A stretch of DNA of 64,000 bases. Source: Gavia stellata. Taxonomy: Eukaryota > Chordata > Aves > Gaviiformes > Gaviidae. Location: assembly GCF_030936135.1 (NCBI RefSeq), contig NC_082619.1:9562523-9626522 (forward strand), given 5' to 3'. The notes beneath the pieces are model-generated. The model was not told the DNA's origin, did no database searches, and saw only the letters and a list, made by a program, of their open reading frames with translations. Below, piece after piece: positions 1-12,900 of this stretch. A program made the position numbers and the translations under genes. Position 1 is the stretch's first letter, and each line of letters opens with the position of its first letter.

Positions 1-3000
1 ACGGCGAAGGGATGCTCTGCACCCTCCTGCCGCGCAGGGCACCCGCAGCTGGCAAGCCTCTGCTCGCAGCCTCTGCTCAGCTGGCATCCCCCTCTGCACC
101 TCTCAGGGCCATTAATTCCCTTTTGCTGGGCTCCTATTGCTCGTTTAACAGCAAACGGTGCTCCGGGTTGTAAGGTGCACGGGCTGCTGCGAGGCACCCA
201 CTTGGAAAGACATCCTAACTCAGGCCGAGGCTGTTTGCAGGGCAGGTAGGCAGGGAGGGCTGGCAAAGGGGCACCTCCCAGCTCAGGGTTTGCTGAGAGC
301 ATCAGAAAAAACACCCCTTCAAACCCACAAGTGCAGGGAGCTGGCAGGTAAAGATTGCCACAGGGGAGACGGTTTATTTAGCAGGACGGCACTCAAACCG
401 AGTGTTTGGAGAGAGAGTTTTAAAGATGAGTTTGCAACAAGGGGAGCTCTCTCCCTTAATTTCTCCTATGGAAAGACCATGTCTAACCCCGGTAAGGAGG
501 GAAACTGGCACACACCAACGCCCCAAAGGTTATCCCCCCATTCTGAGAACAGCCAGTATTTCCATCAGATCGCCAAAGGAAACCTGAAGAGTTTGATTTA
601 TGTACGTTGTCTACTTCTATCGAGACTCAGCAGAGCACGGAGCAGCCAATTAAAGATACAATCAAGCCGCCAAAGCCCAGGAAAGCTGATGGAAAAGCCA
701 CTGGGCTGTTTTCCACCCTGCCTGTCCCGGTGATACGGAGAGAAGCAGACGTGGACTCAGCCAAGGCGGCTTCCCCGGGCTTGGATTTAGCATCCAAGAG
801 AACATACACAGCCAAAGAAAAAGGAAAATAAAATATGAGGTTATCTGGACCAGAACCTGGCATCTCCTCCCCATGGGAGCCATGTGTTCACCCTGCCTTG
901 ATGCATCCCAAACTCCAAACCAGGCTTTGAAGCAGGCATCTCCCAGAGCACAAGTGTTGGCCATAGCATCGTGTTTCCCCTCAGCTGCGGGGAACATGAT
1001 CCGGGCAAAAAAAAAAATAGGATCTAGCTGAGCCAATGCGCTCCAAAACAAAGGTGCGTTTGTTCGAAGGCAGGGAGCACCCGGCGTGAAAATCCAGCCG
1101 TGCCCCACGTGTCGTCACTACAGCTGCTCAGCACTCCTCAAAAGCGGGTTGAGAAGACACACGGTCGGGACAAGGCGACACGGAGGAGCTCTGCCTTCCG
1201 CGGCTTCCCCATCTCCCAGCCTGTGCTGCGGGCAGAGCCTCAAAAGCAAACATTGCTTTTCTTTCTGGTGCAGAGGGGAGGTGAAGAGCAGATGGAAACC
1301 ATCTTTCAAAGCTGCAAAAAGGATCTTTTTTGTCCCTTTTGACAGCAGTGCCCAGGCATCCAAACCAGAGCCGCGCGGCGACCCAAGAGCTAGGAGCAGG
1401 CAGGACATCACACCTTCACCCCCACCAGCCAGTAATGCCCCACCGCTGTAGCTTGTCCAGGGGAAGGTCTGATCTTGGAGTTTCTCCCGTCTCAAGACCC
1501 CCAAAATTGTCTCTCCGATCCCCACACCACTGCCGGGGCCGGTCTCTCCCGGCAGGAGCACAGGCTGCAGCTCCTGCCCAGGGCTCCCTCCGCACGGCAA
1601 AGCCAGCTTTGTACCTTACCGCCGCCTCGCATGCCTTCCAGTGACAGCCCAAACCATGACACGTCCCAAAACACATCCCAAGGGAAAAACAGGAGGAAGC
1701 AGCAACTTTTCTGCCTCCCGAAAGGACCAGCGCTCCTGTGACTGGGGTGCCAGCAGCCATGTGCGCAGGACAAAGCCCAGGAGCCGTGCGGCTGGGAATG
1801 CCGGCGCAAGACAGACCAGGCAGAAGCACCCTCAGCTCCGCGCTCCCGAGGTGGTGCAGCATCTCCCGCATCTCAGGCTGGAGGCTTGGAAGGACCTGCT
1901 GGGTCAGCTGGTTGGCCAAAAGCCAACCTTGGAGATCAGATCCCGGCTGCGATCTGCGGGATGATCAACATCCAGCCTCCAGTCCTTCCGTCTTCTTCCA
2001 CTGACTTGCTCCCGAACCTCCGACCCTCCCGCCCAGCCTGGAGGAAGCCGGGCAGTGGGTCAGGGAGCTGGGAGCAAGGAGGGACCAGGACACAGAGATG
2101 GCAAAACCAAGTCTTAGCCCTGTTTTTTTTTTTAGGAGAGGAAAGCGTGATGTGACAGTCTGCATGCCCCAGGGAGCTTCTCCATCATCCTTCGCCTCTG
2201 GGAGTGTCGAGACGGAACTCAAAAGGGATCATTTCTCCATCCCTTGCCCAGCCGGCACCCAGCAGCCACGCCTGAGCGTCCCCTGCATTTCCACCACGGC
2301 ACGCCGTGCCGCAGCAGCCTTGCCAGAGCTCTGCCGGGGTAATGCCAGGGGTGAGCAACCAGCATGCAGGAATCTCCCAGGCTGCAAAAGGCTCAACCGA
2401 ATCTCAGCTGGAATTTAAAAGGGCAAGACTTCTGCCAAGCAGGCAAAACATCTTGCAAAACCTCCCAATCCTCCAAACTTCCCGTTTGCTCTGCATTTAG
2501 AGGATGTCTAGGAAGCGGCTGGCACCTTGTTTGCCATCGTGTAACCCTCCCCGGCGTAGCCCGGAGCTCAGCTTGCCACCCTGCGGGTTACGGCTCAGCG
2601 CAGCGGCGTCCTCAGCTCAACAGAACCGTAGGAGCAGCTTGCAAAGTATTTCTACGAAGCACGAGAGACAAGCGGAGAGAAGTGTTATGAAAGCTGCGGC
2701 TTAATTAATTGAAGCTTGCACCTCTCCCCCTTCCCTCGAAGCGAGACTTCGCAGAGCCGTAACCTGCCAGATCGGCTGTTAACGTACCCGGAGCGGGGCT
2801 GGTGGCACATCACGGCTCTGTTGCCTTTTTTTTTTACTGCCACGGGGGAAGGAGCTGGAAGAAAGATCCTTGCTCAGAGGGATGACGAAACTCAGCCCAG
2901 ATATCAGCTATAATCGGAACAAAAGGGAATTTTAGGCCCATGGGAACATCAGAGCGGTGAAACGAGTCGGTAGAAACAGCCTGCGAAAGGCAGGTGGAAA

Positions 3001-6000
3001 TCGCAGCTCCGTGCCCGAAATGAGTCCGCACCATCCAGCCAGCCTGGACCCTTCTCAACGACTACAGCATCCTCCCGCATCCCGGGATGCTGGGCTACCA
3101 AATCACACCCCGAGGCAAGCTTCGCAGCCTGGGGTAGAGCCAGGGAGGCGAATGGGCTTCTTGCACCACCTAAGCCAGCACCAGCATCCATCCCCGCCAC
3201 CCATGGGTGCTAGCTCGAGCGGAGCGTGGCGAACGCCTGCCGAAACCCCCCCAGTGCAGCCCCAAGCGCTCACCGGTTCGTGCCGTTCCCATCGCTCGCA
3301 CGGCCATGCTATAAATCAATCGAGACAGGCAATTAGGGATCTATATTAAGGCCCTTATAAATATATATTGTATAGCAGCCTGGAACATTCGGGCCGTCTG
3401 GCTGCTCGATGGGCTGAGCTGTCTCGAGATCTGCAGCGGCCGAGGTGTCCCCAGATCGCTCCGGGGGGGTGGCTGGCAGACTCCGACATGAACTTGGCTT
3501 TTCCTACCTTGGCCGCAAAGTGCTGAACTTCACCGTGGCAGAAAACGCAACTTCCACTCATTTACCGTAACTGGTTTCAAACTGGTCTTAATTAAAAACG
3601 GTGTGGACTTGCTTAACTCCATTTAAACCAAATTTAAAGAAGATTGGACAGGAATTGATTCCTTTCCGAAGCAAGCTAAAGCTGGGTAAGCTGTTTAAAG
3701 AGTATCCACAAGGGTATTTGCGGCGGTTTAGCTACAATGATTTACCGCAATCCCTAATTGAAGCAATTTCAGCTCGGATATAGGGAGGGTGAGCTAAAAG
3801 CTGGCAGGGCCAAGCATCCTTCCCACCCGAGTGCCTTCCCCGAGGCATCACGTTTCCAGCTCAGTCCAGAGAAGGATGTCCCTCAGCTCCTTCGGGAGCA
3901 GCCAGGATAAACCCGGCAGCAGCCGGAGCTGGTCCGCAACCCTTCAACCTGCGCGGGGCTCGGCTCGAGCGCCGGCGGTGTGGGAGTCGGCGCTGCCAGA
4001 TGGTGCTCGGCAAAACCCCGGGGCGGCGACGTGGGAATCTGCGCGGCGTCTCCCCGGGCAGCCTTCGCCAGGATGTTTTGAATTCTAGCTTTTGCAAACG
4101 CGGGGTGGTGAAGCCTCGCGGAGCGGGATAAAAATAGAGCCGTAAAAAGAGGCAAATCCTCCCCCTCCCCGCCAAAAACCCGGCGTGGGGCGTAGCTGGA
4201 AACAGATGCGAACGTGTCGGCAGCTCAGCCGGGCTCTGCAAAACCTCCGCTCTCCCCTCTCTGGAGTGCAGGGTGCTGCCGAGGAAAGAAAACCACCGAA
4301 ATTACGGATTGCACGGCCACGGGCTGTGCTCAGCCTGCTTCTGCAGGGCTGCCAGGGCACAGGGATGCTTCTCCCCTTCCTACCTGGCTAAAGAGCTGTG
4401 CGTTTGCAATTCCCGAGACTTCAGCATCTCGCCCCAAATTGGGACCCCAGACAGGCAGGGGGACGTATTTTGATGCCAAAAGAGGCTTTTGCTGCACTGA
4501 TCCTCTGGATCCCCCCCTCCCACCCAGGGCCTGTGCTCGTGCCTGCCTTGGAGGAAGGCAGCAGGCAACAATAGTGCCGATGGATTTCCTAGGAAGGATG
4601 GGAATCCGCTACTGCCTCATTTTTCTTTGTTAAGGTTAATCAATAAGCAAAAATGCAGCAGGGGTATAGCTCAGACAACGTACAGGAGAAGAAAACACCC
4701 AGCAGGGCTGCAAAACCAGGAGCGGTTAAGCTTGGTGGTGAGTTTAGAGCAGGCTGAGGCTACCGCACGGAAAGGTGAAGCATACGGAAGATAAACTGCA
4801 AGCAGGAACGAGCAGCAAGGGGTTTTGCCGGGCCATTTCTGCATCAGTATTCATTTTGCTAGTTTAATTCTTTTCCTCTCATTCCTCACCCCACCTTCCA
4901 ATTTTCTTGCAACATCTTGGGGAAACTGAGGCAGCCCAGCAAAGTAACTACACGTGGGGTGCTTGGCTAGGAGTGACATTACCCACACCATCAACTTCTC
5001 CCGTGTCAGCCCCTGCAGATCAGTAACCCCAGCTTTTATTTAGAAATCCCCAACCTTTCCGGCCAGCCATGTGCTGTAAACATCTCAGGGGGGATCTAAG
5101 CCCGAAGGTATGCCAGGTGAATTATGGCTACGCTCTGGATGGTCTCCCCCGGGGTTTTCCACGGCATCCCAGCACCGCCGCTGCAGAGCACCCAGGAAAA
5201 AATCCAAATCACCCTTTTCTTCTAATTCCCCTTCTCTCCAAGAGGCAGAAGAGCATTTCTGAACGTCAACCCTCTTGCACAGCTCCATGCCAGTAGGGAA
5301 GGAGATGGCAGAGAGATGGCAGAGCCACCGACCATCAGGGACCAGAGCGCTGAGCTCAGAGCACTCAGGGGCAACAGGTCTCTCCTCTCTCGCTTGCTTG
5401 GCTCCTCTGCTCCCTGCTGTCGCACTCCTGATCCTGCAAAAGCTGTCGGAAACTGGCTCCTTCGAGAGCAAGTGGTCCCTTGTGCAACATCAGCTGTCTC
5501 CCTGCCTTCTGGGCAAAGGATGAGTGTGGAGGGGTTTCCCTGTTATCCTTGCCAGTTTAGTAAATCTGAGCCATCTGACAACAGCCCAGCTTTTCTTTCC
5601 TACCTTTCACGGACGCCCTGCACCCTACAGGCTCTCGCCCGGTGTTTTCGAGGCTGCCTTAACTTTTTCCAGACAGTCTGGAGGTGGGACCTCATCCTAC
5701 ACTGCCATCTCTGCAGATCTGTGATTACACAAACGAAGCCGTAGATAACGTAAAGGGAGTGATTCGGCTCACTGAGAACAAAATCCCTCAAAAAGATGTC
5801 GATAGGAAACCCCTATATCGCACCACACCTCAAGTTCGGTCCAGGCTCTGCAGCACTGCACGTTCTCCGGAGGGATACAGCAAGTCTGCACTCAACACGT
5901 TTCTCAGGGACTTCTCGCAGCCTCCCCCGGAGTAATCCACCGGCTCCTGGGATATCCACGGACTGCCGGCTGGAAGCAATGACCTCGCGTGTGTTAGCGC

Positions 6001-6317
6001 ACCCACGTATGGTGTCAGCCTCCCGGTAAACATCCCATAGCGTGAGGAGCTCAGAGGGTACGCCACTGTCCCCGCCATCTCCGGCAGGAAGCCAGGCAGG
6101 AGAGACCGGACCGAGCTGGAGAGGAAAGTGCCTCCTGCGAAACAAAGGGTCATAACCACTTCTCCTTACAAAGCTGCGGAGAAAGGAAGGAAGAGATGTG
6201 AGCAAGAGCTACCCTGTACGAGGTGGCAGATGGTTTCAGCATCCTTTTGGAGGGGGCTCGCTCCTCCCAGGCAGAGCAGAGCTGAAGACTGGGCTGGAGG
6301 GCTTGCACCTATGCTGT
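1..6317. other. VAC14 intron, left end
   Basis: No coding exon, RNA gene or transposon was recognised apart from the AT-rich island near 3.5 kb. Open frames here lack codon-level similarity to anything known. The C-terminal VAC14 exons (MNSYFYKF... onwards) are absent, so they must lie further left. Confidence 0.7.
3540..3785. other. AT-rich island in a VAC14 intron, candidate conserved element
   Basis: A block of about 245 bp that is markedly AT-rich against a GC-rich intron, with repeated TTTAAA/TTAATTAA words, no simple repeat, and no known CR1 or LTR similarity. A second AT-rich patch (TTATAAATATATATTG) sits at 3,353-3,371. It could be an ancient repeat or a conserved noncoding element. 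Confidence 0.35.
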
Positions 6318-6900
6318 CACGGAATCGCAGAATGGTTTGGGTTGGAAGGAACCTTTTAAAGCTCATCTAGTCCAACCCCACTGCAGCGAGCAGGGACATC
6401 TTCAACTAGATCAGGCTGCTCAGAGCCCCCTCCAACCTCACCTGGAACGTTTCCAGGGATGGGGCATCTACCACCTCTCTGGGCAACCTGTGCCAGTGTC
6501 TCACCATGCTCATGGTAAAAAAGTTCTTCCTTCTATCTAGTCCGAATCTGCCTGCTTTTAGTTTAAGACCATTGCCCCTTGTCCTACCGCAACAGGCCCT
6601 GCTAAAAAGTCTGTCCCCATCTTTCTTCTAAGCCCCCTTTAAGCACTGGAAGGCTGCAATAAGGTCTCCCTGGAGCCTTCTCTTCTCTTCTCCAGCCTGA
6701 CCAACGCCAACTCTCCCAGCCTGTCCTCATGGCAGAGGTGTTCCACCCCTCTGATCATCTTCGTGGCCTCCTCTGGACCTGCTCCAAAAGGTCCATGTCC
6801 TTGTTGTGCTGAGGACCCCAGAGCTGGACCCAGTGCTGCAGGGGGGTCTCACCAGAGCCGAGGGGCAGAATCACCTCCCTCGACCTGCTGGCCTTGGTGA
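6318..6900 (-). mobile_element. CR1 LINE fragment
   Basis: It starts with the reverse complement of the CR1 3' end (cacggaatcgcagaatggtt...ggttggaaggaacc). It continues through the typical 'ctccaacctcacctggaac', 'aagttcttcctt' and 'aataaggtctccctggagcc' blocks into the 3' part of the reverse transcriptase region. It is truncated at its 5' end, as most CR1 copies are. Confidence 0.95.
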
Positions 6901-9761
6901 CAACCTCTCTTGAGTCATCAAGTATACTTGTCCCACAGTTGGCAAAACACTCCCAAAATAAAGCAGGCAGCTGGATTCCTGTTCTACAAACCGGATCGGC
7001 ATTTGCACTATCACCCCAAGATCTTGGGCACAGCCCTGCAGACCTTGTCCCTAAAAAGCGGCCAGAAGATAACCAAGGACAGACTCCTGGACCACATCAA
7101 ACTCAGCTGGCCAAGGTCAGCACCCAGCCACCCTCTCCCGAGGCAGCCGGAGCAGGTCGGGAGGAGAGACGTCGGGTGTCCCAGGCGGTGCTGGGCTGGC
7201 CCCGGCTCATTTGTTTGGAGAAGGCATCGAGGGCGGCTGACCTTCCATAACCGGAGAACAAAGCGGCTAAATAAAAACTGGAGCTGGGAACGGGCTGCGG
7301 AAGTGGGACATGGCTTTCCTGACTAATCAACCAGCATCTGAAGGAAACTGAACTCAATGGCAGGGAAACAACTGCATAAACACATCCCGAGGGAAGAAAG
7401 GGAGCGAGAGGAAGCGGGGGGAAGACCAGGGGGGCACCAGCCCCTTCCGCCTCCCCTTCTGCCCTCACCACTCGGGTGGCAAAGCCTGGAGCACTGGGAT
7501 GGAGAGCGCAGCATGGAAACCTGCTGCGAGCTCAAGGCTTTAAGGGTGCCCATGCTCATTTACCTGCAAAGCCACCAACTGCACGCTCAGACGGGCCTCA
7601 GGGGTAGGAGGGGAGCGGACCTGAGATGGCTCAGCCGGCGCAGCTCTCCTCCCGCTGCCAGCTCCGATGGCATCTCGGTCTAAAGTGTGACGAAGGGAAC
7701 AGAGCGATTTAACCCCGGGGAGAAGCGCGGGTACCCTGCAGCCTCCCCTCCAATGGTGCAATAGCATCCTACCGCTGAGACGGCACCATCCGAGCCAGGG
7801 TGCGCTAGCCGGGGAGGTGTGCTTGGGGAGCGCTCCCATACATCCCAGTGCAAAACCAGTGACCGCAGAAGGGGTACAGCCTCTCTTCGGTGCCAGCGCC
7901 TCATGATTTTTGCCTGGCAAGGGTTGTACTCACAAACGCGTCAGCCTGCAGGGCAGTTTGGGTTCACTCACTCTCACCGTACATCGCTACCCTGGAACCA
8001 CGCAGACGCAGGGATTTCTACTAGCCACCCTCCCACTCCAAAAAAAGCCCCGCCAAAACAACCCTCCAACAAAAAGCGTCTTTTCCAAGAGCCTCCGCTT
8101 TTCCAGGCGTAATCCAGGAGGGTCCTGGCCCAACTGTGACCCCTCATTCCCCTGGGAGCCGGAGCCCAGCAGCCGATCCGCTCTCAGCCCTGGGTGGTCA
8201 GAGCCGGACCGGACCGGGGCCACATCCCTCCACGCTAAACGTCCCGAGGCCAACGAACCGGCACCTCTTCCCCTCCCCAAAACCAGCTGCCTTTGGGTGA
8301 AAGCCAACCACCCTGCAAAGTTCAGCCCCAAATAAATTTCCAAAGAAACAATTTTCCGGTGCATTACAAGGACGGGAAAAGTAGGTGAGGAAAGCCAGCG
8401 CCTGTTAGGACCTGCGTGGGGGCAAGTTGCCCCACCCTGGGGCAACAGAAGCTCTGGCTCCAGCAGACCTCCTCAACGTGGGGAGAGCCAGACCCTTTTC
8501 AAACGTTACACTTGAATAAGTGAAGCCAAGCTGCTCTTCCAGCTAGCTACCAGGGGCCACGGCAGCTGTTAGGATCCACGCCATGCAGCCTGCTATTTTT
8601 AGATCATCCACAAGGAAGGAAACCTCAGACAACCGTCAGCATGAGCTGAACTGCAGCTCCTCAGCTGCTTGGCCAGCGCCGCAGGAGCTGCTCCACCCAG
8701 GCGGTCTCACTTCTGACACGGGGAGGATGGATGAGACTTGCAGAGACCTCGGGGAGGTCACCGGCATTGCAGCCCCCACCCCTCCATCGCAGAGCCTGGC
8801 TAGGGCTGCCAGCCTGAAACGGGTAGAAAAAACCAACAAAGCCCACCCAAACAACCCCGAACCTGAGCTGGTTGATGGTGCGGACCTTTCTAAGCCCAGG
8901 GAGGGGTGAGTGATCTGGGATGGTCAGAGAAAACAAAGCCCAGGGAGCGGAAAGCAAAGCCTCCCTCTCTGGCGGTGATTTTGCAAGGCCCTGTGGCAGC
9001 ATCCTGCGCAGGGAGAGGCAGCCTTGGCTCCGCGCTCGGGTTGCAATCCAAAGCTGCCGTGAAACGTGCTTTTGGCCGGGACGACCTGGCCCGGGGAGTA
9101 CAACAGGGAGGCCCTTAAATAGCAGCAGCAGCGGAGAAGGGGCAGCCAAGCAACTGCAAAGATGAGCCACAGACAAGGGAAGGTGGAAAAAAACTTCCCA
9201 ATGTGCCAGGATGATTAATAAAAGGCTTTTTTTAAGCCCCCAAGTCCCCGAAAAATAGGATTGTCCCTCTTCATCTCTCTTCTGAGGTCCTACCTGACAC
9301 TCAGAGCACCACAGCAGCTCATAGTCAATGTGGGCAGGCAACACGGGCACAGACTGAACCCCGTGCAGATCCATCCATGTTTTGGACACCCGGGCTTGCA
9401 GCCAGCATCCCGTCCGGAGCTGCTTTTAGAGGCTCTGAGAACTTTTACAAGGAGAGAAGAGGCTAGCACCCAAGGTCCCATTAAAAACAGGACAAGAATG
9501 ACCTCCCTCCACACTGGCCTCTGTAGCATCCTGCTGCTAGACAGAGTCCTAAATCCCCAAAACATGACCTAGAGGAAAGAGCAATAAAAGCCCTGGTCCG
9601 CGCCACGGCAGACGCAATCCCCAAGTGATGCCGGGTGGGGATGGATATATTGATTTATGACTGCGAGAGAGGCTTCTCCTTCTGCCCGAGCAAATCTGAC
9701 CGGTGCCGCTGAGCATCGAGTGAGCCCAGGGAGCGGGGTGGCACGGAGCTGTGGCACTCAC
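6901..9761. other. VAC14 intron sequence
   Basis: Nothing recognised as coding or repetitive between the CR1 copy and the 9,762 exon. Moderately GC-rich unique sequence. Confidence 0.65.
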
Positions 9762-9912
9762 CGGAGGAGCTCAGCTGGCCAGCCCTGGCCGGGACGTGAA
9801 GCTCCACCGGGCCGGGTCGCGCATCGGAGCCATCGGAGGGACCGTGACCCTCCGTCTGTCCCGCTGGGGAAGAAGCAATCTCAGCCAGCACTTCCAGGTC
9901 CTTCAGGATAAC
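9762..9912 (-). CDS. VAC14: VAC14 internal exon ([15 protein letters not shown])
   Basis: [20 protein letters not shown] is identical to human VAC14. The following [20 protein letters not shown] and ARAGQLSSS are a diverged, disordered linker of the same length class. The exon is 151 nt, phase 0 in, 1 nt out, with a donor gtgagt. It lies 11.6 kb from exon 6, with the expected intervening exons not found. Confidence 0.96.
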
Positions 9913-12900
9913 CTGCGGAGAGAGGGATGGCGCGGGGTGAGCAGGCACAGGGGCAGAGGCAGCCGGCGGGGTGAGCTTTCCTTTCCAAACCCACAGCCGG
10001 AGAGGGTGAGATGGGAAGCAGACACCAAATCCCAACACATCAAGAGAGGCGTAGGGAAAAGAAGGCTACCTATGAAGTTCAAAGTGGCAATTTCAAATGA
10101 TTGCAGAGGGGATGGGGCAGGAAAGAGAAAAGGGGAGGAAAAAAAACCAGTTTCTGCTCTGCGAGTCCCGAGGGAGCGTGTGAAATTAAACCTCATTTAC
10201 GCAAGCAGGAGCAGGGCTTGCTTCTCCCTTTTCCCACTCTGGGGATGTCTAGGCTTTGCTTCCCCACTCCCCTTCATAACCGCAGATTTGGGACAACCTC
10301 AGCAAGAGCACGGGGATGCTCTCGGCGGCAAACATCCGCCTGCCCGCCCAGCTCGCCCCATTCCGGGCAACGTCTGAGAGCAGGCTCGGCTGCCTGCGCC
10401 CGGGACGGCGAGGCAGAGCTGCCATTCGGATTTCATAGCTCTTTCCTTCCAGAAGTCACCGAATTAATCTATATATAGCATTTCTGGAGAAGTTATTACA
10501 GGGTGGGTTTTTTTTTTTGTCCTCAACCCTTCGCATGTCTCAGGCTATTTTGGGTCCCCCCTCATTCAAGTGTCCTTGGGTCTAGATGTTTCATCAGCCA
10601 GCCCTGATGCCCGGAGTGTAGCCGGGCTGTGCGGAGCAGAAAGGCTGCCAAAAAGGGCCAATTGCCACATCGAACCCATCAGCATCCAGCACAGCACATC
10701 CCCGACCACCCCTTGCCCACCAGCACCGCAACCCAGGCTTTCCACATGTTCTCACAAAGGCACCTTTCTGAGGAGCTGCAGTTATACGGGAGTTTTAGCT
10801 TCTAAGCTACCAAAAAAACCCCCTTACCCCTGAAAAAAAGGTCAATTACATCTTTTTTTTTTTTGATCATGCAGAACTTGAAAACATGAAAATCAGAAAG
10901 AGGAGCCCCTGGGTTTCTCTGTTGCAGATATCTTAAGCTGGTGGGGTGGTTTTTTTTTTGTAATTAGGGCTGATTTTTAAGGCCCCAGCAGCCTTTGAGC
11001 AGGCATCAAGGTGTCCAGGCTTCAGTGCAGAGCCGGCCGTGGGGAAGCAGCCTGCCGCAGGCACCACGAGGCTCCAGCACGCTTGGGAAGACCCTCTGCC
11101 TCATCGACATGATTAAGTCCCAACCCGTGACTCCCCCAGGGATGAAAAAACCATAAGATAACAACAACTTGTGCAATCAGGAGCTATGATGCTGCTGTCC
11201 CCGAAGAACATGGCACCTCCGTGACGCTGCCAGGGATGGGACCTCGTTGCCATCATGGGACGTCACTGGCACCGCCAGCCTTCAACCTCTTCCAGGGAAG
11301 CGATGCTATGGTCCTCGGCAGAGGAAAGACCTTGCTCCTCCCTCTCCGCCTGGCTTTGCGGGCTTTCAAGCACCAGTGGCTCAGATAAAGCAATGCTGAT
11401 GGTTTCATTTCAAGCAGAGGATGCCCCTGAGCAGACCTCTCAATGCCCTACGTAGACTCTCTAGTGGCTCATCATGCGGCTCAGCTGAACGTGCAGCCTT
11501 TGAGCAGGGGAAGGCACTAATTTGGGTCTCAAGCTCTCACAGCTGGGGAAATAATACCCATGGAGGTTTCCAAGTCTCATTGTCTTTGGCTAAAACTGGC
11601 AAAGAGACTCAGGGCTTGGCTACCGGGGCCGGCAGGCGGGTGGGAGCCGGGACTCTTGCTCATGCTACTGATTTTGCTGAACGCAGCACGCATGCCAACA
11701 CAACCAGGATGACGTATCCTACCATGCCAAGGCTGTATCAACATATGGCTGCTGTACCGCACGAACCAGCCGCCTGTGATTGCCACCCTGCTGCATTTGC
11801 TGCTGCCACGATGCCCCCCTAGAGCCCCCCCACCCAGCCGAACGCTCGGGCTATCGTCCAGCGTAGCTTTCACCAGCAGCTCCCGCAGCATCAGGAAACA
11901 GAACCAAGACCCTGGGCTGGGCAAAAATCACTCCTGCTGCTTCCCAAAGCATTTAGAGCCATGTCTTATCCCATAAGGTCAGATCCTTGATCCAGCCTCC
12001 CAGAGCCCTGTGCTGAGCCCTATCTCTGAGATGCTGCTTGGGCTCGGGATGCTCCAGCCAGGCTGCCAGGGCAGCAGTGACGGGCACCACCGAGGGCACA
12101 GCTCGACCTCTCCAGCTTTGAAGAGGTTAAGGGGTGGCTCCCCAAGCCAGACATGTAGGTCACAGGCAGGAGGTAGAAAAAGCAGCATGGGCTGGATTTT
12201 GCAATCGGAAAACGTGGAGGAAATAAGAAGCAGGAGGGACGGGTGCACGAGCACCTGGAGGAAGAGGAGGAGAAGGAGCAGGCGGCCGCGAAGACCTGGG
12301 GTTTTTCAGCCGTGGGAAAGAGGCAGGGAGCTCCGGCTCCCGCTGCTTCTTCCCCACATGCTCCAGAGTGGGCTCCCAGCCGGGGACGGAGGAAAGCCAG
12401 GAGCGCTTGGTATGCGCTGCACATCCCTGCACTAAGCAAAGCTGGAGCCGGCAGCTGGCTTTGTGCGAGCGAGGAGGCTGTAAGAAAGCAATATCCTGCC
12501 ATTGCCATGGCAACGGGCCGGCTGCGCCAGGAGCGAGTCGGTCCCATCCGTCAGGAGCCAAGCTGCCGTTGGACCCGACAGCGCTGGAGCACAAGGGCCA
12601 GAGCCGTTCCCAGCCGCTGAGCGAGGGCATAATCCCGACCGCCAGCCCGGAGGAGCAGCCACCAATGATGTTTTCCCGGCCCAGAAGGGATTTCCATGAA
12701 GGTTTCCCGTTGGCGATGAGATGTAGGGCGCTGCGCCCCTGCTCCGGGTGAGCGTGGGGCTGGTTAGCGTGAATTGGAAGGAGCATCACGACGGATGGGG
12801 AGACCCGGCCGCCGTCGCGAGCTGGTCCCGGCCCGGGGACGAAGGGCAGCACGGAGGAGGGTGAACTCTTTGCAGGGCCAGGGGACAAGGAGCAGGTTAT

